The notes beneath the pieces were generated by a model. The model had not been told where the DNA came from. It searched no databases and saw nothing but the letters and a program-made list of their open reading frames with translations. Positions 45,695-54,514 of a stretch of DNA of 64,000 bases are shown here, piece after piece (position 1 is the stretch's first letter; each line of letters begins with the position of its first letter). This DNA is from Saccharicrinis fermentans DSM 9555 = JCM 21142. GTDB taxonomy: Bacteria > Bacteroidota > Bacteroidia > Bacteroidales > Marinilabiliaceae. Position numbers and translations under genes: made by a program. The DNA is taken from assembly GCF_000517085.1 (NCBI RefSeq), contig NZ_KI912107.1, forward strand, positions 256,425 through 320,424, in the 5' to 3' direction.

Positions 45695-46705
45695 ATGAGT
45701 AGAGCAAAGCTAATACATAAAACACATCTTTATAAGTTGTTCAGGCCATGGTTTGGAGGAGTTGGACATGTTATAATGTTTCATCGTATTTTTAATGAGG
45801 ATGAGCGTCTGATTACTAAGGGATTGCAGGTGAGTCAGGATTATCTGGAAAACATTATAAAGCATTTTATTGCGCAAAAGATAGATATCGTTTCACTGGA
45901 TGAGTGTTACCGTCGATTAACGACCTCAAAAAGAAGCAAGCGTTTTGTGACAATCACTTTTGATGACGGGTATCTGGATAACTTAACACATGCCTTACCT
46001 GTTTTTGAAAAATACAAGGTTCCTTTTTCAGTATTTGTAACTACCGGATTTCTTAATGATACAAGTGTTATGTGGTGGTATCTTATGGAAGACCTTATTT
46101 TAAATCAGGAAGAATTGAGTTTTAGCTATGGTACCCAAACTTATGAGTATAGCCTGAGGAATGATGAAGAAAAACGAACGGCATTTGCGAAAATAAAAAC
46201 ACTGATATTAAAGTGTAAAAACAAGACAGAATACATGGACTTGTTAAAGACCGTGATAAAAAATACGGATGTAGAAATGAGCGGATTGAATCAAAAGTTA
46301 ATGCTTTGCCCTGATCAGGTTCGCATGATGAGTGATCATCCTCTTGTAACCATTGGTGCACATACCGTTCATCATATGGCATTGAGTGCCATGACAGAGG
46401 ATGATGCGGTGCGTGAAATGAAGGAGTCGATCGCTGTGTTAGAGCAAATTACCAATAAAAAGATGGAGTATTTTGCTTATCCATATGGAACAGCGGTGGA
46501 GGCAGGTCAACGGGAATTTGATATAGCACGGCGATGTAACTTAAAAATGGCCTTTACCACTGAAAAAAGAAATATATCCCGACATCAAGCACAAAATATA
46601 TTTTCAATACCTAGGTTGGGTATCAATAGTAATCTGGAGCTGGAGCATATAGATTTTTATATGAATGGGATGAGTGTTGCACGGGATATGATGTTTGGTA
46701 TTTAG
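45695..46705 (+). CDS. Polysaccharide deacetylase (NodB/CE4 family)
   Basis: Protein of 336 aa from ATG 45695; the frame is open from 45668. NodB signatures are VIMFHRIF near the start, FVTITFDDGYLDNL near residue 80 (Asp pair), and TIGAHTVHHMAL near 220 (HxxxH zinc site). A FAYPYGT segment follows, as in other members. No signal peptide is evident. It is the second classical NodB protein in the locus after the one at 2259. Confidence 0.92.
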   Translation: MSRAKLIHKTHLYKLFRPWFGGVGHVIMFHRIFNEDERLITKGLQVSQDYLENIIKHFIAQKIDIVSLDECYRRLTTSKRSKRFVTITFDDGYLDNLTHALPVFEKYKVPFSVFVTTGFLNDTSVMWWYLMEDLILNQEELSFSYGTQTYEYSLRNDEEKRTAFAKIKTLILKCKNKTEYMDLLKTVIKNTDVEMSGLNQKLMLCPDQVRMMSDHPLVTIGAHTVHHMALSAMTEDDAVREMKESIAVLEQITNKKMEYFAYPYGTAVEAGQREFDIARRCNLKMAFTTEKRNISRHQAQNIFSIPRLGINSNLELEHIDFYMNGMSVARDMMFGI

Positions 46706-46763
46706 CGATTAGGAAATGTATATCTATTTTGTTATTTGTGTATTTAGATAAAGCGTATAAAAA

Positions 46764-47339
46764 ATGAGGCCACAAGAGTATATGTTAATAGTGTTTAATG
46801 CAATTCGTTGCTTTCCGCACTTGGTTTTGTTTTCTGTTCATAGAAACAAGCAAATTATTAAAGCCGATATGAAAAGGGCTTTGGCTGATATGGAAAAGAA
46901 TTACGGGACTTACTTTGGTTTACTGTATTTGCTTTCTCTGTGTAAGGAGTTTCGTAATCTGTTTTATTATCGAACCAGGCCGTTTTCCTTTTTGCTGCAA
47001 TTTATTTGTCGAGAACAGTCATCGTTATTTATCCAAACCAAAAGTATAGGTGAAGGATTTACCATTACACATGGTTTTGCTACGGCTATAGGGGCCGAAG
47101 CAATTGGTAAAAATTGTACTGTATATCAACAGGTCACCATTGGAGGAACGGATGATGGAGCTCCGGTGTTAAAGGATAATATAAAGGTGTATGCAGGTGC
47201 TGTAATCTTTGGTAAGATTACTATTGGAAATAATGTAACAATAGGAGCCAATGCTACTGTTTATATGAATGTACCGGATAACAGTAGTGTACTGCCCGGA
47301 ACGTCCAAAGTTTTTCGTTGGAAAAGTAAGAAAGAATAA
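46764..47339 (+). CDS. Serine acetyltransferase-like hexapeptide protein
   Basis: Protein of 191 aa. The N-terminal 90 residues are basic and partly hydrophobic. The C-terminal half is a left-handed beta-helix with the CysE-type signature GFTITHGFATAIGAEAIGKNCTVYQQVTIGG, where the His is the catalytic base. In polysaccharide loci such proteins generally O-acetylate sugars instead of serine. The neighbouring MBOAT gene, 41 nt downstream, also points to acetylation. Confidence 0.85.
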   Translation: MRPQEYMLIVFNAIRCFPHLVLFSVHRNKQIIKADMKRALADMEKNYGTYFGLLYLLSLCKEFRNLFYYRTRPFSFLLQFICREQSSLFIQTKSIGEGFTITHGFATAIGAEAIGKNCTVYQQVTIGGTDDGAPVLKDNIKVYAGAVIFGKITIGNNVTIGANATVYMNVPDNSSVLPGTSKVFRWKSKKE

Positions 47340-47379
47340 GTGCTGTCATCGTATAATTTAGATCTTCAATCTTTGCTAA

Positions 47380-48828
47380 ATGCTATTTAATTCTATTGAT
47401 TTTGCGGTTTTTTTGCCCTTGTTTTTTCTGTGTTATTGGCTGGTGGCAAAACGTCTGAGACTCCAGAATATATTTATTGTGGTGGGGAGCTATATCTTTT
47501 ATGGTTGGTGGGATTGGAGATTTCTGGCCTTGATTCTTTTTAGCACGGTCATTGATTATTCAGTGGGTCGTAAACTGCTGGTGGAGAAAAGAGATAATCG
47601 AAGAAAAATGTTGTTGTGGACAAGTGTTATTGTAAATCTAGGATTCCTGGGATTCTTTAAGTATTACAATTTCTTTCTCGATAATTTTGTGGATGCCTTT
47701 GCTTTCTTTGGTACTAAAATCAGTGTTAGTTCTTTAAATATTATCCTGCCAGTAGGTATTAGTTTTTACACTTTTCAAACCTTAAGTTATACCATCGATG
47801 TATATAAACGAAAATTAGAACCTACTAAAGATTTTATTGCTTTTTCTGCTTTTGTATGTTTTTTTCCTCAATTGGTGGCTGGGCCTATTGAACGTGCTAC
47901 ACAACTTCTTCCTCAATTTTACAAAAAAAGGGTGTTTGAGTTGGATAAGGCCAAGGATGGTATGAGACAGATTCTTTGGGGGCTATTTAAAAAAGTAGTA
48001 ATAGCAGATAATTGTGCCACATTTGCCAACGATATCTTTAATAATTCAGGGCATATGAATGGTAGTGCCTTGGTTTTGGGGGCCTTGTTTTTTACCTTTC
48101 AGATTTATGGCGATTTCTCGGGTTATTCAGATATCGCTATTGGTACTTCGCGTTTATTTGGGTTTCATTTAATGCAGAATTTTGCTTTTCCTTATTTTTC
48201 AAGAGACATTGCCGAGTTTTGGCGACGTTGGCACATCTCCTTGTCTACCTGGTTTCGTGATTACGTTTATATTCCATTGGGAGGCAGTAGGGGCGGAATT
48301 CGTATGAAAATACGTAATACCTTTATTATTTTTGTGATCAGTGGCTTTTGGCATGGGGCAAATTGGACTTTTATGGTTTGGGGTGTTTTGCATGCCCTTT
48401 ATTTTTTGCCGTTATTGCTTATGGGTAAAAATAGAACCCATTTGGGAGTGGTTGCTGAAGGAAATATATGGCCTTCTATTAAAGATTTCTTTTCAATCAT
48501 AGTCACGTTTTCATTAACCCTTTTTGCCTGGATATTTTTTAGAGCTAAAGATTTAGACCATGCGTTTAGTTATATAGCTGGTGTCTTTTCTAAATCATTG
48601 TTTGAAAGACCTAACTTCCTTCATCTACGTATGGCTTTTGTTAGTGTAGTATTGATTGTTTTGGCGGTTGTGGTAGAGTGGTTGGGACGAGAGAATAAAT
48701 ATGCATTGGAATCATTGGAGCGTAGGTTTAACAGACCTTATCGTTGGTTTATTTATGCTGTAATTGTATTTGTTATTGGGGTTTATATGAAAACAGAAGA
48801 GAGTCCTTTTATATACTTTCAGTTCTAA
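47380..48828 (+). CDS. MBOAT-family O-acyltransferase (AlgI/PatA-like)
   Basis: Polytopic inner-membrane acyltransferase of 482 aa. Typical segments are FFLCYWLVAKRLRLQN, YIFYGWWDWRFLALI, LPVGISFYTFQTLSYTIDVY, EFWRRWHISLSTWFRDYVYIPLGG and SGFWHGANWTF, in which the conserved His near residue 326 is the proposed catalytic residue. It moves acyl groups across the membrane for O-acylation of the exported polysaccharide. An SGNH-type partner follows 9 nt downstream, the usual two-component arrangement. Confidence 0.94.
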   Translation: MLFNSIDFAVFLPLFFLCYWLVAKRLRLQNIFIVVGSYIFYGWWDWRFLALILFSTVIDYSVGRKLLVEKRDNRRKMLLWTSVIVNLGFLGFFKYYNFFLDNFVDAFAFFGTKISVSSLNIILPVGISFYTFQTLSYTIDVYKRKLEPTKDFIAFSAFVCFFPQLVAGPIERATQLLPQFYKKRVFELDKAKDGMRQILWGLFKKVVIADNCATFANDIFNNSGHMNGSALVLGALFFTFQIYGDFSGYSDIAIGTSRLFGFHLMQNFAFPYFSRDIAEFWRRWHISLSTWFRDYVYIPLGGSRGGIRMKIRNTFIIFVISGFWHGANWTFMVWGVLHALYFLPLLLMGKNRTHLGVVAEGNIWPSIKDFFSIIVTFSLTLFAWIFFRAKDLDHAFSYIAGVFSKSLFERPNFLHLRMAFVSVVLIVLAVVVEWLGRENKYALESLERRFNRPYRWFIYAVIVFVIGVYMKTEESPFIYFQF

Positions 48829-48837
48829 ATTATTGAG

Positions 48838-49764
48838 TTGATGATAAAATTTTTAAAGCTTTTTGTAAAGTTTGTACCTTTTGCAATAGTTGTTTATTGC
48901 ATTTTAATATTTGTAACTGGTAGGTATTTGCCTGCCATTGCTACACCTAATATATTAAATAAGGCCATTGTTGGACACACTTTTTCTCGTTTAAAGGAAG
49001 CCAAGGAAACAGACAATGTGGATGTTCTTTTCTTGGGATCCTCGCATACTTACAGAGGGTTTGATCCTCGTATTTTTGCGGAGGAAGGTTGGCGTTCGTT
49101 TAATTTGGGTTCTAGTGCACAGACACCGTTGCAGACAGAAATTTTATTGGATAGGTATTTGGAACGGCTTAATCCTAAGATGATTGTGTATGAAGTTTAC
49201 CCAACTACTTTTTCTATAGACGGGGTTGAGTCATTCGTTGATATTTTGTACAACGATCGTGTGGATATGAAGTCTTTATGGAAAGTTTTAGGATTATGGA
49301 ATATAAGATTGTATAATACCTTGTTGTATCAGTTTCTGCGCGATCCGTTTAACGCCAGATCAGAATATATAGAGCCGATGTATATTGATGGAGATACTTA
49401 TGTCACAGGAGGATATGTAGAGAAAGATATATCTTATTTTGAGAAGGAAAACTTTCGTACTCAGTCCTGGGATTTTAATGATTCGCAGTTCCAGGCATTT
49501 GAGAATACCTTGTCCATCATTAGAAAGAAAGATATTCCATTGGTACTGGTATTTGCTCCTATTACTTCCGCACTTTATGATTCTTATAGTAATAATGATG
49601 CGTTTGATGATGTCATGCATGGATACGGAGATTATCTTAATTTTAATGAAATAATAGAGCTCAACGATACATTGCATTTTTTTGACAGTAACCACCTTAA
49701 TCAAAAGGGAGTAGTTGTTTTTAATCATGAATTTATAAGGATATTGAGAGACAAGGGTTTTTGA
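48838..49764 (+). CDS. SGNH/DltD-AlgJ-like periplasmic acyltransferase partner
   Basis: Membrane-anchored protein of 308 aa with one N-terminal span (VPFAIVVYCILIFVTG) and an extracytoplasmic SGNH-like domain. The nucleophile segment is LFLGSSHTYRGFDP near residue 66 and the Asp-His pair is in FFDSNHLNQKG near 285. With the preceding MBOAT protein it would complete O-acylation of the polysaccharide in the periplasm. A 284-nt gap with no evident gene follows. Confidence 0.85.
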   Translation: MMIKFLKLFVKFVPFAIVVYCILIFVTGRYLPAIATPNILNKAIVGHTFSRLKEAKETDNVDVLFLGSSHTYRGFDPRIFAEEGWRSFNLGSSAQTPLQTEILLDRYLERLNPKMIVYEVYPTTFSIDGVESFVDILYNDRVDMKSLWKVLGLWNIRLYNTLLYQFLRDPFNARSEYIEPMYIDGDTYVTGGYVEKDISYFEKENFRTQSWDFNDSQFQAFENTLSIIRKKDIPLVLVFAPITSALYDSYSNNDAFDDVMHGYGDYLNFNEIIELNDTLHFFDSNHLNQKGVVVFNHEFIRILRDKGF

Positions 49765-49960
49765 GTACCTGATGTATAGCTAATACCGTTTTTAAACGAA
49801 CTTTTTTGTCGTACGCGTGTTTGATTTGCAGCAGGGCTTGCCTGTTATTTATTATCTCTACTTTAGTATTTATGCAGAGCGAGTAAGGGGTGTGCTGCGT
49901 GTTTTTTAATCCTTTTTTTAAGCAAAGATGGTGTCTCCATAATTTAATCGATGATAGTTT

Positions 49961-50054
49961 ATGAAACCAGCATTGGGAATTGTTTCACACAAGAGGATGA
50001 TTAATGTTGGAAAATTCCATATGACCATTGAAAAATAAATTTAAATATATGAAA
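49961..50054 (+). repeat. Leader repeat, copy 4, before the T9SS-exported SGNH-like gene
   Basis: ATGAAACCAGCATTGGG, then CACACAAGAGGATGATTAA, then TTCCATATGACCATTGAAA and AATATATGAAA at the start codon (50049). It aligns along nearly its whole length with the copy at 30793-30901. It can also be read as a 25-codon frame from ATG 49961. Confidence 0.6.
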
Positions 50055-51323
50055 AAACAGGTTGTTCTCATGGTATTTTTAGCCATGTACTTAATGAATC
50101 ATGCACAGGTGGTGGCAGATCATACCGTGGTTGATCAGTATGATAGAATTCCTCAAAAGTGGATTGATATTGTTAAAACAAAGTGGGTTTCCATATCGGG
50201 CGCTTCACATGCTACAGCTTATCATCGTGGTCTGCAAGAATTATATGATATAGATTCTAATTACCCGGTTACAGTTCAGTATGATGGTGTTCCTAATGGC
50301 TATCAAACCAATGCTTTAAGAAGTAGTGGGGCGACTTGGGGAAGCTATTCGACGCCGGATCAATGGACATATATTATAGGTAGAGGGGACTGGTGGACAA
50401 ACGATGTGGCTTTGGAGAGGATAAAGAAGCATTTGCAATATTGTCATGATAACGGCCCGGAATTGTTTGCCATGTTGTATGGTTGGTCATTTGATGCGAA
50501 TTTTGATCATGTATATGGTAATGGACCCTATGGCGAGGTAGATCCGGTTTACCATGTGAGATGGGCAGGAAGTACTTTATATGGGAAGGATGGTAATTTA
50601 CCTTTTGGTTTGAATCGGATGGACTCGCTGCTTGTAGGCAATGGCGTTAGTATGAATAATTATATTAATAGTGTAGAAGCCTATAATCAATATTGCGAAG
50701 ATCAAGATATTAAGACCAAAGTTATATTTTCTACAGGTCCGGTAGACGATAATGATACGCAAGGATGGAATATTAATGAACGTGGTTATCAGCAATATTT
50801 GAAGTGGCAATACATTAGAGATTATGTGGAGGGAAAAGAGGATGTGTATTTTTTCGATCTGGCTGATATTTTAAGTTATAATGACAAAGGGGAGCAGGCC
50901 ACTACGGTTTGGACTGATCATAATTCTGTGGAGCAAAGATTTCCAATTATTCATCCTGATAATATGAAGGGAGATTATATTGGGCATATTGGTACAGTGG
51001 GTGCTATGAGGTTGGGAAAAGCTATGTGGTGGATGTTGGCTCGATTGGCCGGTTGGGAAGGGGATCAACCAACTGATATTCAAAAGAAAAATGACGATGA
51101 AGGAATCAAGGTAAGTGTAAGCCAGGATCAGGTAAATGTAAGTTGTGATACAAATGCTGAAGGACAATTGGTAAGTTTGCATAGTCTTTCAGGGCAGCTT
51201 TTGGATGTGCAACAAATAAATGGTAGTGCCTGCCGTTTTCAAATAAGCTCATTGCCTAAAGGTATTTATCTTGTGGTGCTAGAGTCGGATGTTGGTGGTG
51301 CTAAAAAAATTATAAAAATGTAA
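50049..51323 (+). CDS. Secreted SGNH-hydrolase-like protein with T9SS type A sorting domain
   Basis: Protein of 424 aa from ATG 50049, which begins a signal peptide (MKKQVVLMVFLAMYLMNHA, cleavage near AQV). The body contains WVSISGASHATAYHRGL near residue 48, FSTGPVDDND in the middle and DYIGHIGTVGAM near 315, which may form a distant SGNH-like site. The last 75 residues form a T9SS C-terminal domain ending GIYLVVLESDVGGAKKIIKM. It should be exported through the PorSS machinery to the cell surface or medium. The substrate is unknown; an acetyl-ester on the polysaccharide is a guess. Confidence 0.78.
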   Translation: MKKQVVLMVFLAMYLMNHAQVVADHTVVDQYDRIPQKWIDIVKTKWVSISGASHATAYHRGLQELYDIDSNYPVTVQYDGVPNGYQTNALRSSGATWGSYSTPDQWTYIIGRGDWWTNDVALERIKKHLQYCHDNGPELFAMLYGWSFDANFDHVYGNGPYGEVDPVYHVRWAGSTLYGKDGNLPFGLNRMDSLLVGNGVSMNNYINSVEAYNQYCEDQDIKTKVIFSTGPVDDNDTQGWNINERGYQQYLKWQYIRDYVEGKEDVYFFDLADILSYNDKGEQATTVWTDHNSVEQRFPIIHPDNMKGDYIGHIGTVGAMRLGKAMWWMLARLAGWEGDQPTDIQKKNDDEGIKVSVSQDQVNVSCDTNAEGQLVSLHSLSGQLLDVQQINGSACRFQISSLPKGIYLVVLESDVGGAKKIIKM

Positions 51324-51368
51324 GTGTCTTTTTTCAACGATTGAGAGACAAACTATTTTATTGATATG

Positions 51369-51400
51369 AAAGCCGGACACATTGGGGACCGGCTTTTTTT
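51369..51400 (+). terminator. Rho-independent terminator
   Basis: AAAGCCGG / CCGGCTTT is an 8-bp stem with a 12-nt loop, followed by a run of T. It lies 46 nt after the stop at 51323. On the - strand, which could end the convergent gene at 51420, the T-run is only three bases, so it works best in the + direction. Confidence 0.85.
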
Positions 51401-51419
51401 GGGTGATGTGTTCTCTATG

Positions 51420-52313
51420 TCATTTCAAGCCTTGACCTGTCAGTGCGGTGTTTTCTCCGTTGTGCTCAACAATATCTAAAACACGGTTAAAGAATAATTG
51501 CGAAGCTTTCTCAGAGAATTTTCCACCTGGGTGCGAATTATAAGGTGTAAGGGCCCATTCATCTTTAAAATATAGCTCACCTTCTGTTTGAAGCTCATAT
51601 AGATCCCAAATAAATATATTATCTCCTTGTTCATTCCATTCGTTAATAACCCAGTTGTGAAATTCTTTGGCTCTCAATGCTTGGTCTTGAGGTAGGTAAT
51701 ATTTAACTTGCACAGCACCCGTTGATACAATAAACTTAGTATTTGGAAACTCGTGCATTTTTCTTTTTAACGCATTATATTGAAGCTTGTAGTTTGCCAA
51801 GGTTTTTATTTCTGAATGAATGTCTGCTGAATCCTGATTTTCCACAATGTTGCTGGATGGATAGCAGTGTTTAAAAACAATTACCTGATATTGTTGGGTC
51901 AACATCTCAAGGGTAGGTTCTTCCATATAGGGGGTTGGCCCACCATTCTTTACCCATATGTTGTAATAATCGTAAGGATAATTGTTCCAACCGTAGGGTG
52001 ATTTTTTAGGAAATTCCATCTCCGTAAAGCTATATCTGGTGTGGTTTTTCTCATTGTATTGCCGCATTAAGGACGGTACGCGTGGGCCGCCTGTAATGAA
52101 TTCAAAAAGCCAAGGACTTACTCTATCTGCAATTTTCACAAGTATTGTGCGATTTATTCCGTTCCAAATATAACTTCCTGTGCTGTGGTGAAGAAATACA
52201 ATGTTTATATCTGTTTCCATAGTCTCATTATTTACTGTGCCATTGGTATTGTCACACGAAAGTATGCTTATTATTAATGCCGGGAAGATGAGAAAATATA
52301 ATATACCCTTCAT
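51420..52313 (-). CDS. Lipoprotein, SGNH-hydrolase-like
   Basis: Protein of 297 aa with a lipoprotein signal peptide (MKGILYFLIFPALIISILSC, lipidated Cys20). The segment INIVFLHHSTGSYIWNG near residue 36 resembles the nucleophile block of SGNH-like proteins, and YNSHPGGKFSEKASQLFF near 265 the terminal His block. IVSTGAVQVKYYLP lies between. It points towards the T9SS-exported gene at 50049 and shares its general plan without close identity. It may act on a surface ester or glycan; no family name is claimed. Confidence 0.7.
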   Translation of the reverse strand: MKGILYFLIFPALIISILSCDNTNGTVNNETMETDINIVFLHHSTGSYIWNGINRTILVKIADRVSPWLFEFITGGPRVPSLMRQYNEKNHTRYSFTEMEFPKKSPYGWNNYPYDYYNIWVKNGGPTPYMEEPTLEMLTQQYQVIVFKHCYPSSNIVENQDSADIHSEIKTLANYKLQYNALKRKMHEFPNTKFIVSTGAVQVKYYLPQDQALRAKEFHNWVINEWNEQGDNIFIWDLYELQTEGELYFKDEWALTPYNSHPGGKFSEKASQLFFNRVLDIVEHNGENTALTGQGLK

Positions 52314-52413
52314 ATTGTTTATGTATTATTTTTTTGTTCCAGATAATAAAAATATATGTACTATTAAGAACGTTTATTTTTAATTAAAAAACAAGAAGTG
52401 AAGCGTATTGTTT

Positions 52414-52461
52414 AAAAAAACCGCATGCAACAAAGGAAGTCCTTTGGCATGCGGTTTTTTT
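52414..52461 (-). terminator. Strong hairpin terminator, works in both directions
   Basis: Long two-part stem: CCGCATGC pairs with GCATGCGG, and inside it CAAAGGA pairs with TCCTTTG with a 2-nt loop and a small AA bulge. It is flanked by seven A on one side and seven T on the other. It ends the - strand lyase gene at 52488, 27 nt after its stop, and shields the next - strand gene from read-through. Confidence 0.88.
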
Positions 52462-52487
52462 AAATATTAATGGGATAGCTGTCGCTA

Positions 52488-54464
52488 TTACTGTTTCGTA
52501 ACCTTGGTGCTCAGTATGTTGTTGTCTTTGTTTAAGGTTATCTTATAATTTCCTTTTTCTAATGGTGAAAGATTTAGCACCATTTTATTTAGGTTTTGCT
52601 GAGCAGGGTAGTAGTCTGACATAACGACCTCTCCCAATTCGTCGGAAACGGTTACAGATAAGGTAGCTGGTTCCGGACAAGTAAATTGGATAGCAAACAG
52701 ATCGGTGGTTGGGTTCGGGAATTTTTTAACAATTTTGTAATCAACATCAATATCAGCAGGTATTTTGGTGACTTTTACGGAAACAGATGAGGAGCCATCG
52801 TTAAGTTTGACGGTGTAAATTCCAGATTCATATGTTGATAAATCAATGTTTACCTTGTTGTTATATCCCTCAGTGGCATTACTGCTGGATGATAGTAATT
52901 GGTTTCCTGTTTCGTTTAAAACAATTACAGAAACCGAGCCTGTTATTGGAGAATAATAAGAAACCGAGACCATGTCGAGTGTTTTCTCGGGTGAATACTG
53001 AGTGATTTTTAATGGATTGTAGTTGTTTGGGATATATTCTGCATATCCTATATCCGGACTGTCTCCATAGTATGGAGTGCCCACATCAATACCCGCATCA
53101 ATCAGATCAGAGCCTGTGTTTAGCTTTCCAAAAGTGATATCAGGTAAAGATCCGTCTTCTTTTCTGGGAAGTTCCAGTTGTGACAAATCTAAACTCACAA
53201 AATCGTCATCTGTAACAATGACTGAGTCAGTTGGTTGCCACCAAGGTAAGCTACCAATGATTTCGGGGCCGGCAAAGTCCCATGTGTTATTGCTTTCGGT
53301 ATAGGTGTTGACACTAGATAGATTGTAAGGTCTGCCCCCTGCATCATCCTGAACGGTTTTGTAGATAATGTTGTTATAGTATGTGCTGGGTGTAATTCCT
53401 TCAAAAGCAGGGTTTACATTGATTTCTATACCAATTCCATTGGCATATGAAAAGTTATTGTATACCAAGGCACGGTTAGGGTAATAGGGTGAATAAGCCA
53501 GTTCATAAAAGCCAAAACCCGCATTGTTGGCCGAAATACAATTTTTTACTATCTTACGTACGCCAGGAATATTGGGGCCTATTAGCGTGTTGCCATCAGC
53601 TGTTTGTACTGCTCCAGAGCCTCTGTTGGCCCCAAATTTAAAACCATTACCATCCAATGCATCTTCTAATTTATGACCAAACGACCAGCACTTCTCAAAA
53701 ATTGTTAGTCCCGGACCACTGATATCAAAACCGTCGTCTCCACAATTCCAGGCTCTACAACCATAAAAATATAAATAGGTACCTTCCTCGGCGTCCATCT
53801 TGACAGCATCGGAGCCGTTACCGGGAACCTCGCTTAAAAGGTCCACACAGTCGTATATATCGCAATTGATAAAACGGGTGGTGTCAGTAGGTATTTCAGG
53901 GATGTCAGGATGTCCAGCTACTCCCCAGTAGCTCATACCACGACCACCAACATTATGAACGGTTAAATTTTCAAAAGTCATATAGCTGCACATGCCTGCG
54001 CCAACGCCACTAGCTAGTTCGCCTGATTCGGGTTGAGGAACGTTACGTATGGTAAGCCCCTTGACATGAATCCAACTTGTTTCGTAAAAGTCCAATGCCC
54101 CGTTAAACCGGTTTCCTGTCATGTCCACCTGTGAACAATCTAAAACAGGTTTTTCTCCCGGGTAGGCGAAAAAACGTATGGGTTTTTCTCTGGTTCCCGC
54201 ATGTCCAATGCCATCACCAACATGAATTTCACAGATGGTACTTCCTCTTGAATGATCCTGAGGATACCAAACACCTCCCCTAAAGTAAACTGTCTCTCCA
54301 GCCTGGGCTGTTTCAAATGCCTTCTGCCAGGTGGCAAAAGGTCTTTCGTAGCTCCCGGGGCCCGAATCGTCCCCATCAACTGCTACGTAGTAATCTCCCC
54401 CAATGTCTTGTGCCGATAATAATATCGGTAAAAACATACATACAATCAGTATTAACTTCTTCAT
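52488..54464 (-). CDS. PL9-like right-handed beta-helix polysaccharide lyase, T9SS-exported
   Basis: Secreted protein of 658 aa. Signal peptide MKKLILIVCMFLPILLSAQ, then DYYVAVDGDDSGPGSYERPFATWQ, a start typical of PL9 and related beta-helix enzymes. The central helix includes GNGSDAVKMDAEEGTYLYFYGCRAWNCGDDGFD, the acidic DDGFD block matching the calcium/catalytic area of PL9. Two beta-sandwich domains follow: one near 480-570 ending GIYTVKLNDGSSSV, and the true T9SS type A sorting domain (FPNPTTDLFAI ... GNYKITLNK). It probably cleaves a uronic-acid-containing polysaccharide, perhaps the product of this locus. Its leader has a pentanucleotide repeat. Confidence 0.88.
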   Translation of the reverse strand: MKKLILIVCMFLPILLSAQDIGGDYYVAVDGDDSGPGSYERPFATWQKAFETAQAGETVYFRGGVWYPQDHSRGSTICEIHVGDGIGHAGTREKPIRFFAYPGEKPVLDCSQVDMTGNRFNGALDFYETSWIHVKGLTIRNVPQPESGELASGVGAGMCSYMTFENLTVHNVGGRGMSYWGVAGHPDIPEIPTDTTRFINCDIYDCVDLLSEVPGNGSDAVKMDAEEGTYLYFYGCRAWNCGDDGFDISGPGLTIFEKCWSFGHKLEDALDGNGFKFGANRGSGAVQTADGNTLIGPNIPGVRKIVKNCISANNAGFGFYELAYSPYYPNRALVYNNFSYANGIGIEINVNPAFEGITPSTYYNNIIYKTVQDDAGGRPYNLSSVNTYTESNNTWDFAGPEIIGSLPWWQPTDSVIVTDDDFVSLDLSQLELPRKEDGSLPDITFGKLNTGSDLIDAGIDVGTPYYGDSPDIGYAEYIPNNYNPLKITQYSPEKTLDMVSVSYYSPITGSVSVIVLNETGNQLLSSSSNATEGYNNKVNIDLSTYESGIYTVKLNDGSSSVSVKVTKIPADIDVDYKIVKKFPNPTTDLFAIQFTCPEPATLSVTVSDELGEVVMSDYYPAQQNLNKMVLNLSPLEKGNYKITLNKDNNILSTKVTKQ

Positions 54465-54475
54465 TGTTGTGAATT

Positions 54476-54514
54476 TTGTGTTGTGTTGTGTTGTGTTGTG
54501 TTGTGTTGTGTTGT
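54476..54514 (-). repeat. Pentanucleotide tandem repeat (CACAA)n in the lyase leader
   Basis: On the + strand TTGTG is repeated seven times plus a partial eighth copy. On the - strand it reads CACAA and ends 11 nt before the ATG of the lyase gene, within the 5' leader or promoter area. A similar CACAACA lies between it and the ATG. Such tracts change length by replication slippage. Confidence 0.9.

Noticed and set aside
45444-45698. 84-codon frame between the PglE-like and deacetylase genes
   Set aside because: No motif, and it overlaps both neighbours' ends; probably non-coding.
54476-54514. CRISPR-like repeat
   Set aside because: The units are 5 bp with no spacers, so this is a simple tandem repeat.
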